64,000 nt of DNA from G963677325 sp963677325 (GTDB lineage: Bacteria; Bacteroidota; Bacteroidia; Bacteroidales; Prolixibacteraceae): assembly GCA_963677325.2 (NCBI GenBank), contig CAXXGM010000007.1:62001-126000 (forward strand). The letters are read 5' to 3'. Positions 17,449-26,555 of the stretch are shown piece after piece; the first letter of the stretch is position 1; every line of letters begins with the position of its first letter. The position numbers were made by a program, and so were the translations under genes. The notes under the pieces were generated by a model that did no database searches, had not been told where the DNA came from, and was given only the letters and a program-made list of their open reading frames with translations.

Positions 17449-18393
17449 ATGCGTCATTTCACCTCGGTTTATGATCTTCCTGATCTGAATGAAGCTATTG
17501 AAACAGCCCGCTCAATCAAGAAAAATCCTTATGGATTTCAACATCTTGGTAAAAATAAAACCATGGTTCTTATCTTTTTTGATTCCAGCCTCAGGACAAG
17601 GCTCAGCACTCAAAAAGCGGCCATGAATCTTGGAATGAATACCATGGTTCTGAATGTAAATCAGGATGGATGGAAACTCGAAAGTGAGATGGGAGTGGTC
17701 ATGGATGGCGACAAACCGGAGCATCTCCGTGAAGCAATTCCTGTGATCGGAAGGTTTTGTGATATCATTGGGGTAAGAGCTTTTGCCCGCTTTCAGAACA
17801 GGGAGGATGATTACAGCGAAAAGATATTAAATCAATTTATTGAATATGCCGGTGTTCCCATTGTCAGTATGGAAGCTGCAACCCGTCACCCACTGCAGAG
17901 TTTTGCAGATCACCTTACCATTGAAGAATATAAAAAGAAAGATCGCCCAAAGGTTGTGATGACCTGGGCTCCTCATCCCCGTGCTCTGCCTCAGGCTGTT
18001 CCCAATTCTTTTGTTGAATGGATGCGAAGTGCGGATTATGAATTGGTGGTTACCCATCCTGAAGGTTATGAGCTTGCACCGGAGTTTATGGGTGATTTGA
18101 AAGTTGAATATAATCAGAAAAAGGCCTTCGAGGGCGCAGATTTTATTTATGCCAAGAATTGGTCTTCCTATACAGATTATGGAAAGATTCTTTCAAAAGA
18201 CATGGATTGGACTGTTGATTCGGGTAAGATGGCTTTGACAAATAATGCAAAATTCATGCACTGTCTGCCGGTAAGAAGAAACATGATTGTTACCGATGAG
18301 GTAATTGACAGCAAAAATTCAATAGTCATTGATGAAGCAGAAAATCGTGTATATTCGGCACAAACAGTTTTAAAATTGATTTTGGAATCCTAA
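17449..18393 (+). CDS. argF': N-succinylornithine carbamoyltransferase (ArgF')
   Basis: Transfers the carbamoyl group to an N-acylated ornithine. The carbamoyl-phosphate motif is SSLRTR (residues 46-51) and HCLPVRRN is the C-terminal signature. The key specificity loop reads VVMDGDKPEHLREAIP with proline at residue 90. In the Bacteroides fragilis enzyme Pro90 selects N-succinylornithine, whereas the Xanthomonas N-acetylornithine enzyme has Glu at the equivalent site. Both the motif and the numbering match here. It heads a tight operon with argB (2-base gap) and argE, and uses carbamoyl phosphate from the divergent carAB. Confidence 0.92.
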   Translation: MRHFTSVYDLPDLNEAIETARSIKKNPYGFQHLGKNKTMVLIFFDSSLRTRLSTQKAAMNLGMNTMVLNVNQDGWKLESEMGVVMDGDKPEHLREAIPVIGRFCDIIGVRAFARFQNREDDYSEKILNQFIEYAGVPIVSMEAATRHPLQSFADHLTIEEYKKKDRPKVVMTWAPHPRALPQAVPNSFVEWMRSADYELVVTHPEGYELAPEFMGDLKVEYNQKKAFEGADFIYAKNWSSYTDYGKILSKDMDWTVDSGKMALTNNAKFMHCLPVRRNMIVTDEVIDSKNSIVIDEAENRVYSAQTVLKLILES

Positions 18394-18395
18394 GG

Positions 18396-19172
18396 ATGAG
18401 AGAACATTTAATAATCATTAAGGTAGGAGGAAAGATTGTAGAAGAACCGGCTTCGCTGGCATCATTGCTGAAGGACTTTTCTCGCATTGCAGGAAATAAA
18501 ATTCTGGTGCATGGAGGTGGGAAAACAGCCACAATGATTTCCGAAAAGCTGGGAATAGAAACAAAAATGGTGGATGGACGGCGGATTACCGATGCAGAAA
18601 CGCTGAAAGTTGCTGCTATGGTTTATGCCGGTCTGGTAAATAAGAATGTCGTGGCAGGCCTTCAGGCCCTGGGGAACAATGCGATCGGGCTTACAGGGGC
18701 TGATTTAGACATAATCCGTGCCGTCAAACGTCCGGTAGGTAAAATTGACTATGGTTTTGTAGGGGATATAAATTGGGTAAATGCCTCTGCTTTAGCTGAT
18801 TTGCTTCGTGATGGCGCCATTCCCGTGGTAGCTCCTATTACCCATGACGGGAAAGGAATGCTTCTGAATACCAACGCCGATACAATAGCTTCCGAATTGG
18901 CTACTTCTTTGAGCAGCCGTTATGAGGTAAGACTTGTTTTCTGTTTTGAGAAAAGCGGTGTATTATTAAATGAAGCGGACAATGAATCCAGGATACCTGA
19001 AATTGATTCCGCAGAATTTGAAAGATTGAAAGCTGATGGAACTATTTCAGGCGGAATGATTCCAAAACTTGAGAACGGATTCAATGCCCTGAAAAGGGGA
19101 GTCGAAGCCGTCGTAATCACTAATGCACAAGGTATTTCAGGAGGTTTAAGAGGTACAAGATTATTGTTGTAG
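18396..19172 (+). CDS. argB: Acetyl(succinyl)glutamate kinase
   Basis: Phosphorylates the N-acylglutamate. A 258-residue amino-acid-kinase fold with the N-terminal KVGGKIV loop and ILVHGGGKTATMISEKLGI (about residues 35-53), and the C-terminal GTISGGMIPKLENGF that binds the nucleotide. The length matches the short, arginine-insensitive class; the N-terminal helix that allows hexamer feedback inhibition is absent. It lies between the carbamoyltransferase and argE with gaps of two bases, so all three are co-translated. Confidence 0.94.
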   Translation: MREHLIIIKVGGKIVEEPASLASLLKDFSRIAGNKILVHGGGKTATMISEKLGIETKMVDGRRITDAETLKVAAMVYAGLVNKNVVAGLQALGNNAIGLTGADLDIIRAVKRPVGKIDYGFVGDINWVNASALADLLRDGAIPVVAPITHDGKGMLLNTNADTIASELATSLSSRYEVRLVFCFEKSGVLLNEADNESRIPEIDSAEFERLKADGTISGGMIPKLENGFNALKRGVEAVVITNAQGISGGLRGTRLLL

Positions 19173-19174
19173 CC

Positions 19175-20236
19175 ATGATTGAAAAAATCCAGGAAGATTG
19201 TATCGCTCTTTTGAAAGCAATGATAGAAATTCCCTCTTTCAGCCGGGAAGAGATCAATGTAGCTGATTTGATTGAAGCAAGACTTCGGGAGTGGAATTTA
19301 AATCCTCAGAGATTACAAAATAATTTGTGGGTCAGAAATGAAAACTGGAATGATACAAAACCTGTAATCCTTTTAAATTCTCATATAGATACCGTTCGTC
19401 CAGCCAATGGTTGGACATATGACCCCTTTAAGGCTACAACCGAAGGGGATAAAATCACAGGTCTTGGAAGTAATGATGCAGGTGCTTCATTAGTTGCTCT
19501 TTTAGGAACTTTCATTTATTTTCATAAAAAGAAAAGTCTTCCTTATAATCTGATCTTCTGTGCAAGTGCAGAGGAGGAAATTTCCGGTCCAAACGGTATG
19601 ACTTCCGTGATTGCCCAGCTTGGTAATTTGGATCTGGCCATTGTTGGTGAACCCACTGGCATGCAAATGGCCATAGCCGAAAAAGGTTTGCTTGTATTGG
19701 ATGTGGAAGCAAAAGGAAAGGCTGGTCATGCTGCCCGGGAGGAGGGAGAGAATGCAATTTATATGGCTATGGAGGATATCCAGCTGCTCAGGAATTATGA
19801 ATTTCCATTGAAATCAGAGGTCCTTGGTCCTGTTAAAATGACTGTCACCCAAATTGCCGCAGGTCATCAGCATAACATGGTGCCCGATTCCTGCAAGTTT
19901 GTCATGGATGTCCGCACCAATGAATTCTATTCAAACAAAGATGTCTTTGAAGTAATATCGGGATTAATAAAATCGGAAGTTAAAGCGCGTTCTTTCAGAT
20001 TGAATTCTTCAGGAATCAGCCCGGAACATCCATTCATAAAAAGAGGATTGGATATTGGATTAACCACTTTCGGTTCTCCGACTACCTCAGATCAGGCTGT
20101 TATTCCTTACATATCAGTAAAGATAGGGCCAGGTGATTCGGCAAGATCGCATACGGCCAATGAATTTATATATACTTATGAAATAAAGGGAGGGATCGAC
20201 GTTTATATTGATCTTCTTGAAAATTTGTATATTTAG
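19175..20236 (+). CDS. argE: Acylornithine/acylcitrulline deacylase (M20 family)
   Basis: Metal-dependent M20 amidohydrolase. Metal-site motifs are LNSHIDTVRP, GLGSNDAGAS, ASAEEEISGPNG (catalytic glutamate) and VGEPTGMQMAIAEKG; the dimerisation lid contains GKAGHAAREEG. In pathways with an acylornithine carbamoyltransferase this enzyme removes the acyl group from acylcitrulline. The 353-residue length fits. It closes the arginine cluster; argH is not downstream. Confidence 0.88.
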   Translation: MIEKIQEDCIALLKAMIEIPSFSREEINVADLIEARLREWNLNPQRLQNNLWVRNENWNDTKPVILLNSHIDTVRPANGWTYDPFKATTEGDKITGLGSNDAGASLVALLGTFIYFHKKKSLPYNLIFCASAEEEISGPNGMTSVIAQLGNLDLAIVGEPTGMQMAIAEKGLLVLDVEAKGKAGHAAREEGENAIYMAMEDIQLLRNYEFPLKSEVLGPVKMTVTQIAAGHQHNMVPDSCKFVMDVRTNEFYSNKDVFEVISGLIKSEVKARSFRLNSSGISPEHPFIKRGLDIGLTTFGSPTTSDQAVIPYISVKIGPGDSARSHTANEFIYTYEIKGGIDVYIDLLENLYI

Positions 20237-20354
20237 TTTACCTGCTAAAAACATCAGACTTTTATATGCACTGTTTCTGATGACTAATGGCCGATTCTTA
20301 TTGCGTATTGTTTTTTTTATGATACTTTTACAGACTGAAAAGAAACTTTAAATC

Positions 20355-21092
20355 GTGTCGGATAGCATAGTAATTATTCCAACATTCAATGAAAAGGAGA
20401 ATATTGATCGGATATTAAGAAAAATATTTTCACTTTCTAAAGAATTTGATGTCCTCATAATCGATGATAACTCTCCTGATGGAACAGCTTCAATTGTCAA
20501 AGAGATGATGAAGGAGTTTCCTGGACTGTTTTTGCTCGAACGAAAAGGGAAACTGGGTCTTGGAACTGCTTATATTACAGGCTTTAAATGGGCACTGGAA
20601 AAGGCTTATGAATTTATCTTTGAAATGGATGCCGATTTTTCGCATGATCCCAATGATCTGCTCAGATTATATGAAGCATGCTCGGTAAAAGGTGCAGATC
20701 TTGCAATTGGTTCCCGCTATATTTCAGGTATTAATGTTATAAACTGGCCGCTAAAGAGGGTTCTGATGTCTTATTTTGCTTCCGTTTATGTTCGTTTTAT
20801 CACAGGAATGAGCGTAATGGATACTACAGCCGGATTTAAATGCTACCGTCGTCTGGTATTGGAAACAATCAATTTCGATAAAATACGTATGAAGGGTTAT
20901 GGATTTCAGATCGAAATGAAATTCAAAACATGGATGTACGGTTTTAAAATCAAAGAAGTACCGATCATATTCACGGAGAGGCAGGAAGGAAATTCCAAGA
21001 TGAGCGGAGGAATATTCGGTGAAGCCTTTAAGGGGGTTATTTTAATGAAAATTTCAAGCTATTTTAAAAAATGGGGAAAACATGAAGCGTAA
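20355..21092 (+). CDS. GT2 glycosyltransferase, polyprenol-phosphate mannose synthase-like
   Basis: A 245-residue GT2 enzyme resembling dolichol-phosphate mannosyltransferase (DPM1). The start is GTG, giving MSDSIVIIPTFNEKENI. The nucleotide-sugar site contains LIIDDNSPDGTA and EMDADFSHDP, and the later motif TERQEGNSKMS is typical of the family. It lacks C-terminal membrane segments, as in DPM1-type soluble forms. It probably charges a lipid carrier for protein or glycan glycosylation. pyrC follows after 157 bases; I recall this order in other Bacteroidota. Confidence 0.87.
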   Translation: MSDSIVIIPTFNEKENIDRILRKIFSLSKEFDVLIIDDNSPDGTASIVKEMMKEFPGLFLLERKGKLGLGTAYITGFKWALEKAYEFIFEMDADFSHDPNDLLRLYEACSVKGADLAIGSRYISGINVINWPLKRVLMSYFASVYVRFITGMSVMDTTAGFKCYRRLVLETINFDKIRMKGYGFQIEMKFKTWMYGFKIKEVPIIFTERQEGNSKMSGGIFGEAFKGVILMKISSYFKKWGKHEA

Positions 21093-21130
21093 TTTGATCC
21101 TGAAAACATAGTTTTCTTGATTATTTTATT

Positions 21131-21165
21131 GTTTTAATAAAGTTTTCTAATTTCACTTTATTAAA
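21131..21165. repeat. AT-rich hairpin between glycosyltransferase and pyrC
   Basis: TTTTAATAAAG and CTTTATTAAAA are exact 11-base arms. It could end the glycosyltransferase transcript, although no U run follows. A TACTTTCG near 21187 is one base off the -7 consensus and may belong to a pyrC promoter. Confidence 0.4.
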
Positions 21166-21249
21166 AAATGGTTTCCACAAAGAAATACTTTCGTGGAATT
21201 GTAAAACAATGTTTGCCGTTTATCTGTTCACCTTTTTTCACATTAAATC

Positions 21250-22623
21250 ATGAAAGACATCGTTATCAAAGATGCCAAAGTAGTAAATGAAGGTAAGATT
21301 TTAAAAGATACCAGTATTTTAATCCGGAACGGGATTATTGAGAAGATTTTCAGGGATTCAGTTCCGGCCAGTGTGCTCTCACAGGCTGAAGTAATTGATG
21401 CATCCGGCAAATTTCTTATTCCGGGGGTCATTGATGACCAGGTGCATTTCCGCGAGCCCGGACTAACCTATAAAGCAGATATCGGAACAGAAACCCGGGC
21501 TGCTGTCGCGGGGGGAATTACTTCTTTTATGGATATGCCAAATACAAATCCACAGACTACAACCCAGGAATTACTGGAGCAGAAGTACCAAAGAGCCTCT
21601 GAAGTTTCGCTTTGTAATTATTCTTTTTATATTGGAGCTACCAATGATAATCTTGAAGAGATATTAAAGACAGATCCTTCAAAAGTGTGTGGAATCAAAG
21701 TATTCATGGGTTCCTCGACCGGTAATATGCTGGTGGACAATATAGAGACTTTATCTGCTTTATTTTCGAAATCCAAAATGCTCATTGCTGTTCATTGCGA
21801 GGATGAACAACAGATTCAAGCCAATCTGAAGATAGCCAGAGAGAGGTATGGGGAGGATATCCCGGTGAGTGAACATCCGAAGATCCGTAATGCAAGTGTT
21901 TGCTTTAAATCTACCTCCAAAGCAGTAGAATTGGCTAAAAAGTTCGGTACAAGATTGCATGTGCTTCATGTATCTACAGCTGGAGAAATGGCTTTGTTTG
22001 AACCAGGCCCGTTGAATGGTAAAAAGATCACAAGCGAAGTCTGCGTTCACCATCTTTGGTTCAGTGACTCAGATTATGAAAAATTCGGATCACGCATCAA
22101 ATGGAATCCTGCCATTAAAAGTGCAACGGACCGTCAGGGATTATTAAAAGGAATCAGTGATAACCGGATTGATGTTATTGCCACTGATCATGCTCCGCAT
22201 ACTTTTGAGGAAAAACAAAATTCTTATTTCAATTGTCCCTCAGGAGGACCGCTCGTTCAGCATTCGTTGATTGTAATGCTTGAATTAAGCCGCAATGGGA
22301 AAATCTCCATTGAGAAGGTAGTGGAAAAAATGTGTCACGCTCCGGCTGATTTGTTCCATATAGATAAAAGAGGCTATATAAGGAAAGGATATAAAGCTGA
22401 TCTCGTTTTAGTCGATTCTGGCCGCTGGACCGTTACCAGGGAAAATATTAATTATAAATGCGGATGGTCTCCATTTGAAGGTGAATCCTTTTATTATTTT
22501 GTCAATAAAACGTTTGTTAACGGGAGGCTTGTTTATGAAAATGATAATCCTGCCCAGAAAGGTCTTTTCCACGATGAAATAAAAGGAGAAAGACTTGTGT
22601 TTAATGGAAAAGTGTGTGGATGA
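21250..22623 (+). CDS. pyrC: Dihydroorotase
   Basis: Third step of pyrimidine synthesis, cyclising carbamoyl aspartate. A 457-residue class I amidohydrolase with VHFREPGLTYKADI after the metal strand, LHVLHVSTAGEM, and ATDHAPHTFEEK with the catalytic aspartate. The usual HxH metal pair reads Gln64-Val-His66, so the first histidine is replaced. I recall this variant in other Bacteroidota dihydroorotases but cannot check it. The neighbour carAB supplies its pathway precursor; the other pyr genes are not here. Confidence 0.93.
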   Translation: MKDIVIKDAKVVNEGKILKDTSILIRNGIIEKIFRDSVPASVLSQAEVIDASGKFLIPGVIDDQVHFREPGLTYKADIGTETRAAVAGGITSFMDMPNTNPQTTTQELLEQKYQRASEVSLCNYSFYIGATNDNLEEILKTDPSKVCGIKVFMGSSTGNMLVDNIETLSALFSKSKMLIAVHCEDEQQIQANLKIARERYGEDIPVSEHPKIRNASVCFKSTSKAVELAKKFGTRLHVLHVSTAGEMALFEPGPLNGKKITSEVCVHHLWFSDSDYEKFGSRIKWNPAIKSATDRQGLLKGISDNRIDVIATDHAPHTFEEKQNSYFNCPSGGPLVQHSLIVMLELSRNGKISIEKVVEKMCHAPADLFHIDKRGYIRKGYKADLVLVDSGRWTVTRENINYKCGWSPFEGESFYYFVNKTFVNGRLVYENDNPAQKGLFHDEIKGERLVFNGKVCG

Positions 22624-22635
22624 TGGGGTGATGGC

Positions 22636-22677
22636 GTAATGTGCTGATGTGTGGATTTGCTCACATCAGTACATTAC
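22636..22677. terminator. Convergent hairpin between pyrC and lysC
   Basis: A 16-base arm (22636-22651) pairs with 22662-22677 with a single mismatch, core CTGATGTG/CACATCAG. It lies between two genes that converge and probably ends both transcripts, though U runs are lacking. The same words (GATGTGCTGATGTG) appear again at 41232-41268. Confidence 0.6.
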
Positions 22678-22687
22678 AATCAATTCC

Positions 22688-23947
22688 CTATTTCATTAGG
22701 AACCTGGCGGTCCTGCGCGTCTTTTGTTCAACAAAAACAATCCTGTCTTTAATCATTTCCCTGATTGTATCTGAATCATAGTTGCGGATAGTAAGAAGTT
22801 CGAGATTTTCATTGTAGCTTACCCTGAAATTCTGATGTAATTCCTGAATAAGTTTATCTGTATTCCTCTCGGGTTTATCTATCGCAAAGGATAAACTCAT
22901 GGCGGATTGCTGAACAATATTCACTTTCATCCTGAATTGCGATAAAAGATGATATACTTTTGCAATGTGATCTTCAGCAATAAAAGAAAGATCTAAAGAA
23001 GTAACAGTGATAAGCACCTGGTCTTCCTTTATTATAAAAACAGGAACATTTTCTACTATAAAATCAAAATTGTGAACGACAGAACCGGGATTTTCCGGAG
23101 AAAAAAATGACTTAACATACAAGGGTATATTTTTATCTACAAGAGGTTTCATTGTTTTCGGATGAATTATCTTGGCTCCGAAATAGGTCATTTCAACAGC
23201 TTCCCTGTAGGACAGTTTTTCCATTTTCTGTGTGTTCTCAAATTTATGCGGATCGGCAGTCATTATTCCCGGAACATCCTTCCAGATGGTCAGACTTTCT
23301 GCATCCATGATATTGGCCAAGATGGCTGCAGAATAATCTGAACCTTCCCGCCCGAGGGTCGTGGTGGAATTGAAAGGAGTAGCAGCTATAAATCCCTGCG
23401 TTAAATAGACAGAAGATTCAAAATTATTGAAGACCCGGGGCACTGATTGCCTTGAGAGTTCCCAGTCAATATTACCTTCCCGCCAGGTATTGTCAGTCCT
23501 CAAACATTCTCTTATATCAATCCATTTATGGCTATACCCGATTTTATGGAGATACAGACTGACAATTCTGGAAGAAAGTATTTCTCCATAGGAAACAATC
23601 TGGTCGTATTCAAAATCATAATCCAATGAGGGTTCAGTGTGAAAAACACGATTTTCAAGGGAACGAAGAAGGTCATCTATTTCGCAAAGAGTTTTTGTCC
23701 CGTCAGTCTCAAATAAATCACGAATGATTGAGTAGTGATAATTTCTTACCTCATCAACCGCCATGGAAAGATCTTTGCCCTGCCGGGTGAAATAAAATTT
23801 CACTGCTTTCTCTAGTGCATTGGTCATTTTCCCCATTGCGGAGATCACAATAATCATATTTCCTGAATAAGATTTAATGATGGAAGCCATGTTTTTTACC
23901 CCTTCTGCATCCTTAACAGAAGCCCCTCCGAATTTAAATACTTTCAT
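22688..23947 (-). CDS. lysC: Aspartate kinase (monofunctional)
   Basis: Phosphorylates aspartate for lysine, threonine and methionine synthesis. The 419-residue protein starts MKVFKFGGASVKDAEGVKNM, with TTLGREGSDYSAAILA in the catalytic core (about residues 200-215) and ACT regulatory repeats after residue about 300. It has no homoserine dehydrogenase domain. It stands alone, converging on pyrC. Confidence 0.93.
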   Translation of the reverse strand: MKVFKFGGASVKDAEGVKNMASIIKSYSGNMIIVISAMGKMTNALEKAVKFYFTRQGKDLSMAVDEVRNYHYSIIRDLFETDGTKTLCEIDDLLRSLENRVFHTEPSLDYDFEYDQIVSYGEILSSRIVSLYLHKIGYSHKWIDIRECLRTDNTWREGNIDWELSRQSVPRVFNNFESSVYLTQGFIAATPFNSTTTLGREGSDYSAAILANIMDAESLTIWKDVPGIMTADPHKFENTQKMEKLSYREAVEMTYFGAKIIHPKTMKPLVDKNIPLYVKSFFSPENPGSVVHNFDFIVENVPVFIIKEDQVLITVTSLDLSFIAEDHIAKVYHLLSQFRMKVNIVQQSAMSLSFAIDKPERNTDKLIQELHQNFRVSYNENLELLTIRNYDSDTIREMIKDRIVFVEQKTRRTARFLMK

Positions 23948-24002
23948 ATTCTTTTTTTTACTAATATAATTACTATAATAATACCATCATATGGATTAAA
24001 AC

Positions 24003-24029
24003 AAAAAAGCCGGACTAGCCGGCTTTTTT
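24003..24029 (-). terminator. Intrinsic terminator after the DUF4136 gene
   Basis: AAAAAAGCCGG and CCGGCTTTTTT form a perfect stem around a five-base loop, with T runs readable on both strands. It lies 20 bases after the end of the minus-strand lipoprotein gene and separates it from lysC. Confidence 0.85.
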
Positions 24030-24048
24030 GTGATTGGATTTTTATGAT

Positions 24049-24579
24049 TTATCGCGGGAAATTTTCAAATATTTTATTTACAACCTTACTCAGATTCTTT
24101 TCCGTGGTCTGAGTCCTTGGATTGATCATCCCTTCTGCGATTCCCTCCCATATCATCCTTTTTTGCTGTACATCGACCACATCCACAAACATGGTGCCTT
24201 CAACATATTTATTGATATCGACGTAAGTATTTGTTGTTCCCCAGCCCCAGCCATGGTAATATCCCCAACCCCAGGGACTGCCAAAGGTAGTTGCAGTAGC
24301 AGTAGTCTTGGTCCTTCCTTTAATAAAAACGTTAACTAAAAGATCCGGGGTTGCTGCAAGGCTGTACCCTCTGGATTCCATTTGTGCTGCAATGTCATCT
24401 TTCAACCTGTCACGGTTAAGACCACTAAGATTTACCCGGTCCACCTCTTTGGCGAAATTAAATGTTTTGTACTGCCGAAAATTCGCTTTCCGATCAAAAT
24501 CAGAAGAAATCTTCAGTGTAGTACAAGCGGTTATAATCAGAACCAAGAATACCGGAATAATTAATTTTAAACTTTTCAT
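24049..24579 (-). CDS. DUF4136 lipoprotein
   Basis: A 176-residue outer-envelope lipoprotein. I choose the second methionine (24579), which gives MKSLKLIIPVFLVLIITACT with a lipobox ending at Cys; an upstream ATG at 24603 adds eight residues. The pattern ISSDFDRKANFRQYKTF near the N-terminus and the closing KNLSKVVNKIFENFPR are typical of DUF4136. A Gly/Trp-rich stretch (WGWGYYHGWGWG) sits mid-protein. Function unknown. It lies downstream of another envelope protein gene in the same direction. Confidence 0.85.
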   Translation of the reverse strand: MKSLKLIIPVFLVLIITACTTLKISSDFDRKANFRQYKTFNFAKEVDRVNLSGLNRDRLKDDIAAQMESRGYSLAATPDLLVNVFIKGRTKTTATATTFGSPWGWGYYHGWGWGTTNTYVDINKYVEGTMFVDVVDVQQKRMIWEGIAEGMINPRTQTTEKNLSKVVNKIFENFPR

Positions 24580-24655
24580 ATTTAGAATCTTTAAATTAAA
24601 CATTTTCTTTTTTTTGTTTCAGATTTAACAAGTCATAAATGTTAATCCTATCTGT

Positions 24656-26377
24656 TTATTTTTCCCTTGAATTTCTCGATCCTCCTGAAGCCTTGTTTGA
24701 CTGCGGGCGGGATTGACTCCGGTTTCCTGAATTGGGCCTTATTTGCTGAACTGGTTCCCTCCTGCTGGGGGACGGATTAGCCTGCCGTGGTTCAGTAGCC
24801 TTATAGTTTCTGTAATTTCTTAAAGGATTGGCCTGGGAGTTATCTCTTTGCTGAAATGTATTACGTTTTCCTGCGTCAGGATATTCCCTGGGTTTGTTTT
24901 CATTCCGGGATGGAGTTGCCTGGTTTGACCCTCGGTTAGATGAAGGAGTTGGATATTGTGCCGATCTTGTGTTTCGGGAATTATCCTGATCCATAGAGCT
25001 TCTTCTGTATGAACCTTCAGACGGTCTGACGGGCGAGGGCGTTGTCCGTGGGATAGCCTCCCTCTTAATTGATCCCCGGTAATTTACATCCGGACGTGTA
25101 ACCGCTGATGACCTCCTGCCGGAATAGGAAGATTCGTTATTCCCTGTTATTCCCGAGGGCTGCCGCACGATATTGGATCCCCTTCTGCGGTCAATCCTAA
25201 CCAGATTTTCATTGTTTACTCTTGGATTATTGATTACATTACGTTCGACCGAGTGATAAAATCCATAATGAGATATCGGCCTGTGCCCTTGATTCCTGTA
25301 AGGCAGATAATGATTGTGATAATAGTTGTAATAATTATAGGATAAATGGGGATACAAGGTTGGATGATAATGTGTCTGCCAGTAAATAAAGTGATTTGAA
25401 GGTAAGCCTACAAAAACGATAGCCCGGTTCGGACCCATATAAAATCCTGTATGATAGTAAACCGGATAAGGACGCCAATAAGGATAAGGATACCAGTAAG
25501 GATATCCGTACCAGTATGGATAGCTGTGGATTATATTAATTTCAATACTTCCGCCTGCAGGATAATCCTCATCGTAGTCTCTGGTTATGTTGCTTTCTAC
25601 CGAAAATTTTTCAGCAGCATTCAGCATTTCCTGGTACGCTTCCGGATCGTTTTGTATCTGGTTTTTGTAATCAGCCAGATCTTTTTGATTTTGTTCCTCC
25701 AGTTCGTTTGAAATCGTATCCAACTGATTGACGACCCATTCGGGATCTTCGCGATAGGTAAGACCCAGCAGGCGCGTGAATTCCTTGTCTTCCACAAGAA
25801 TGGATACTATCTCAGGGTATTTAAGCAAAACCCTTACACTGGCACGGGTTTGTTCGTCATAAGGGGTAAGATATGATTGAAACTCCCGGTCCGTTTCATT
25901 ATTCAGACGGTCGATTTCCTTAAGCGCATCGTAATAACTGCGGCCATATTTCTTTGCAGTTTGATGAATATCCGAAGGATATTTTGATATGATACTGTTC
26001 AATTCGGAGGAGGAAGGTCTGCCGTTTCTAACCAGATCACTTATAAGATCGGGATAACGTGCCATTTCGTACAATGCAGCTTGTCCGTCTCTGTCATATT
26101 CCTGAATAATATTACGGAACTGTTTTTCTGATCTTTTCTGCAGATCTTCAAGAATATTAAGAACCTCTGGAGTCTGGGCGAGTTGTAAAATATCCTGCTG
26201 TACATTCTCATCATATCCGGCGATTGCATCAATCGTGGTGCGATCTTCCTCAATCATCCCCTGTAGCTTTTCTTTATCCCGTTGCGCCTGCACTTTGAAA
26301 GAAGAAAATAGCACAACCAGTAACCACATCAAAAGAAGTAGTCCTGAGTATCTCTTTTTTCCATTATTTGGTTTCAT
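24656..26377 (-). CDS. Secreted low-complexity protein (DUF3300-like)
   Basis: A 573-residue protein with a signal peptide (residues 1-32, ending VQAQ). Residues about 35-270 are charged and helical, with repeating segments about pieces of a polypeptide 'YPDLISDL', 'YPEIVSIL'. A Tyr/Pro/Trp-rich tract (YPYWYGYPYWYPYPYW) follows at about 285-310, then a long Asn/Arg/Ser/Pro-rich disordered tail to the end. The layout resembles DUF3300 proteins, but the assignment is tentative. It may be an exported surface or matrix protein. A terminator-like hairpin at 26399-26440 lies in its leader. Confidence 0.7.
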   Translation of the reverse strand: MKPNNGKKRYSGLLLLMWLLVVLFSSFKVQAQRDKEKLQGMIEEDRTTIDAIAGYDENVQQDILQLAQTPEVLNILEDLQKRSEKQFRNIIQEYDRDGQAALYEMARYPDLISDLVRNGRPSSSELNSIISKYPSDIHQTAKKYGRSYYDALKEIDRLNNETDREFQSYLTPYDEQTRASVRVLLKYPEIVSILVEDKEFTRLLGLTYREDPEWVVNQLDTISNELEEQNQKDLADYKNQIQNDPEAYQEMLNAAEKFSVESNITRDYDEDYPAGGSIEINIIHSYPYWYGYPYWYPYPYWRPYPVYYHTGFYMGPNRAIVFVGLPSNHFIYWQTHYHPTLYPHLSYNYYNYYHNHYLPYRNQGHRPISHYGFYHSVERNVINNPRVNNENLVRIDRRRGSNIVRQPSGITGNNESSYSGRRSSAVTRPDVNYRGSIKREAIPRTTPSPVRPSEGSYRRSSMDQDNSRNTRSAQYPTPSSNRGSNQATPSRNENKPREYPDAGKRNTFQQRDNSQANPLRNYRNYKATEPRQANPSPSRREPVQQIRPNSGNRSQSRPQSNKASGGSRNSREK

Positions 26378-26398
26378 TTTCCTGTTTTTTTAAGGTTG

Positions 26399-26440
26399 AC
26401 CAAAAAACCCTTCTCTTTTGCTGAGAAGCGATTTTTTGGT
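26399..26440. terminator. Bidirectional terminator-like hairpin in a divergent leader
   Basis: ACCAAAAAA (26399-26407) pairs with TTTTTTGGT (26432-26440), and inside it CTTCTC (26410-26415) pairs with GAGAAG (26423-26428). Either strand reads as a stem followed by a T run. It sits between two divergently transcribed genes, 22 bases before the minus-strand start codon, a place where an ordinary terminator is not expected. Confidence 0.5.
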
Positions 26441-26555
26441 TCCTGAAATATATAGTATTAATTTGACAGAATTTATTAAACAAAAACTCTGCCAAAGATT
26501 AAAATTTTTGATAATAATTAACTTTCTTTAGCAACCGTTTTTTGGCTTAACTTAA

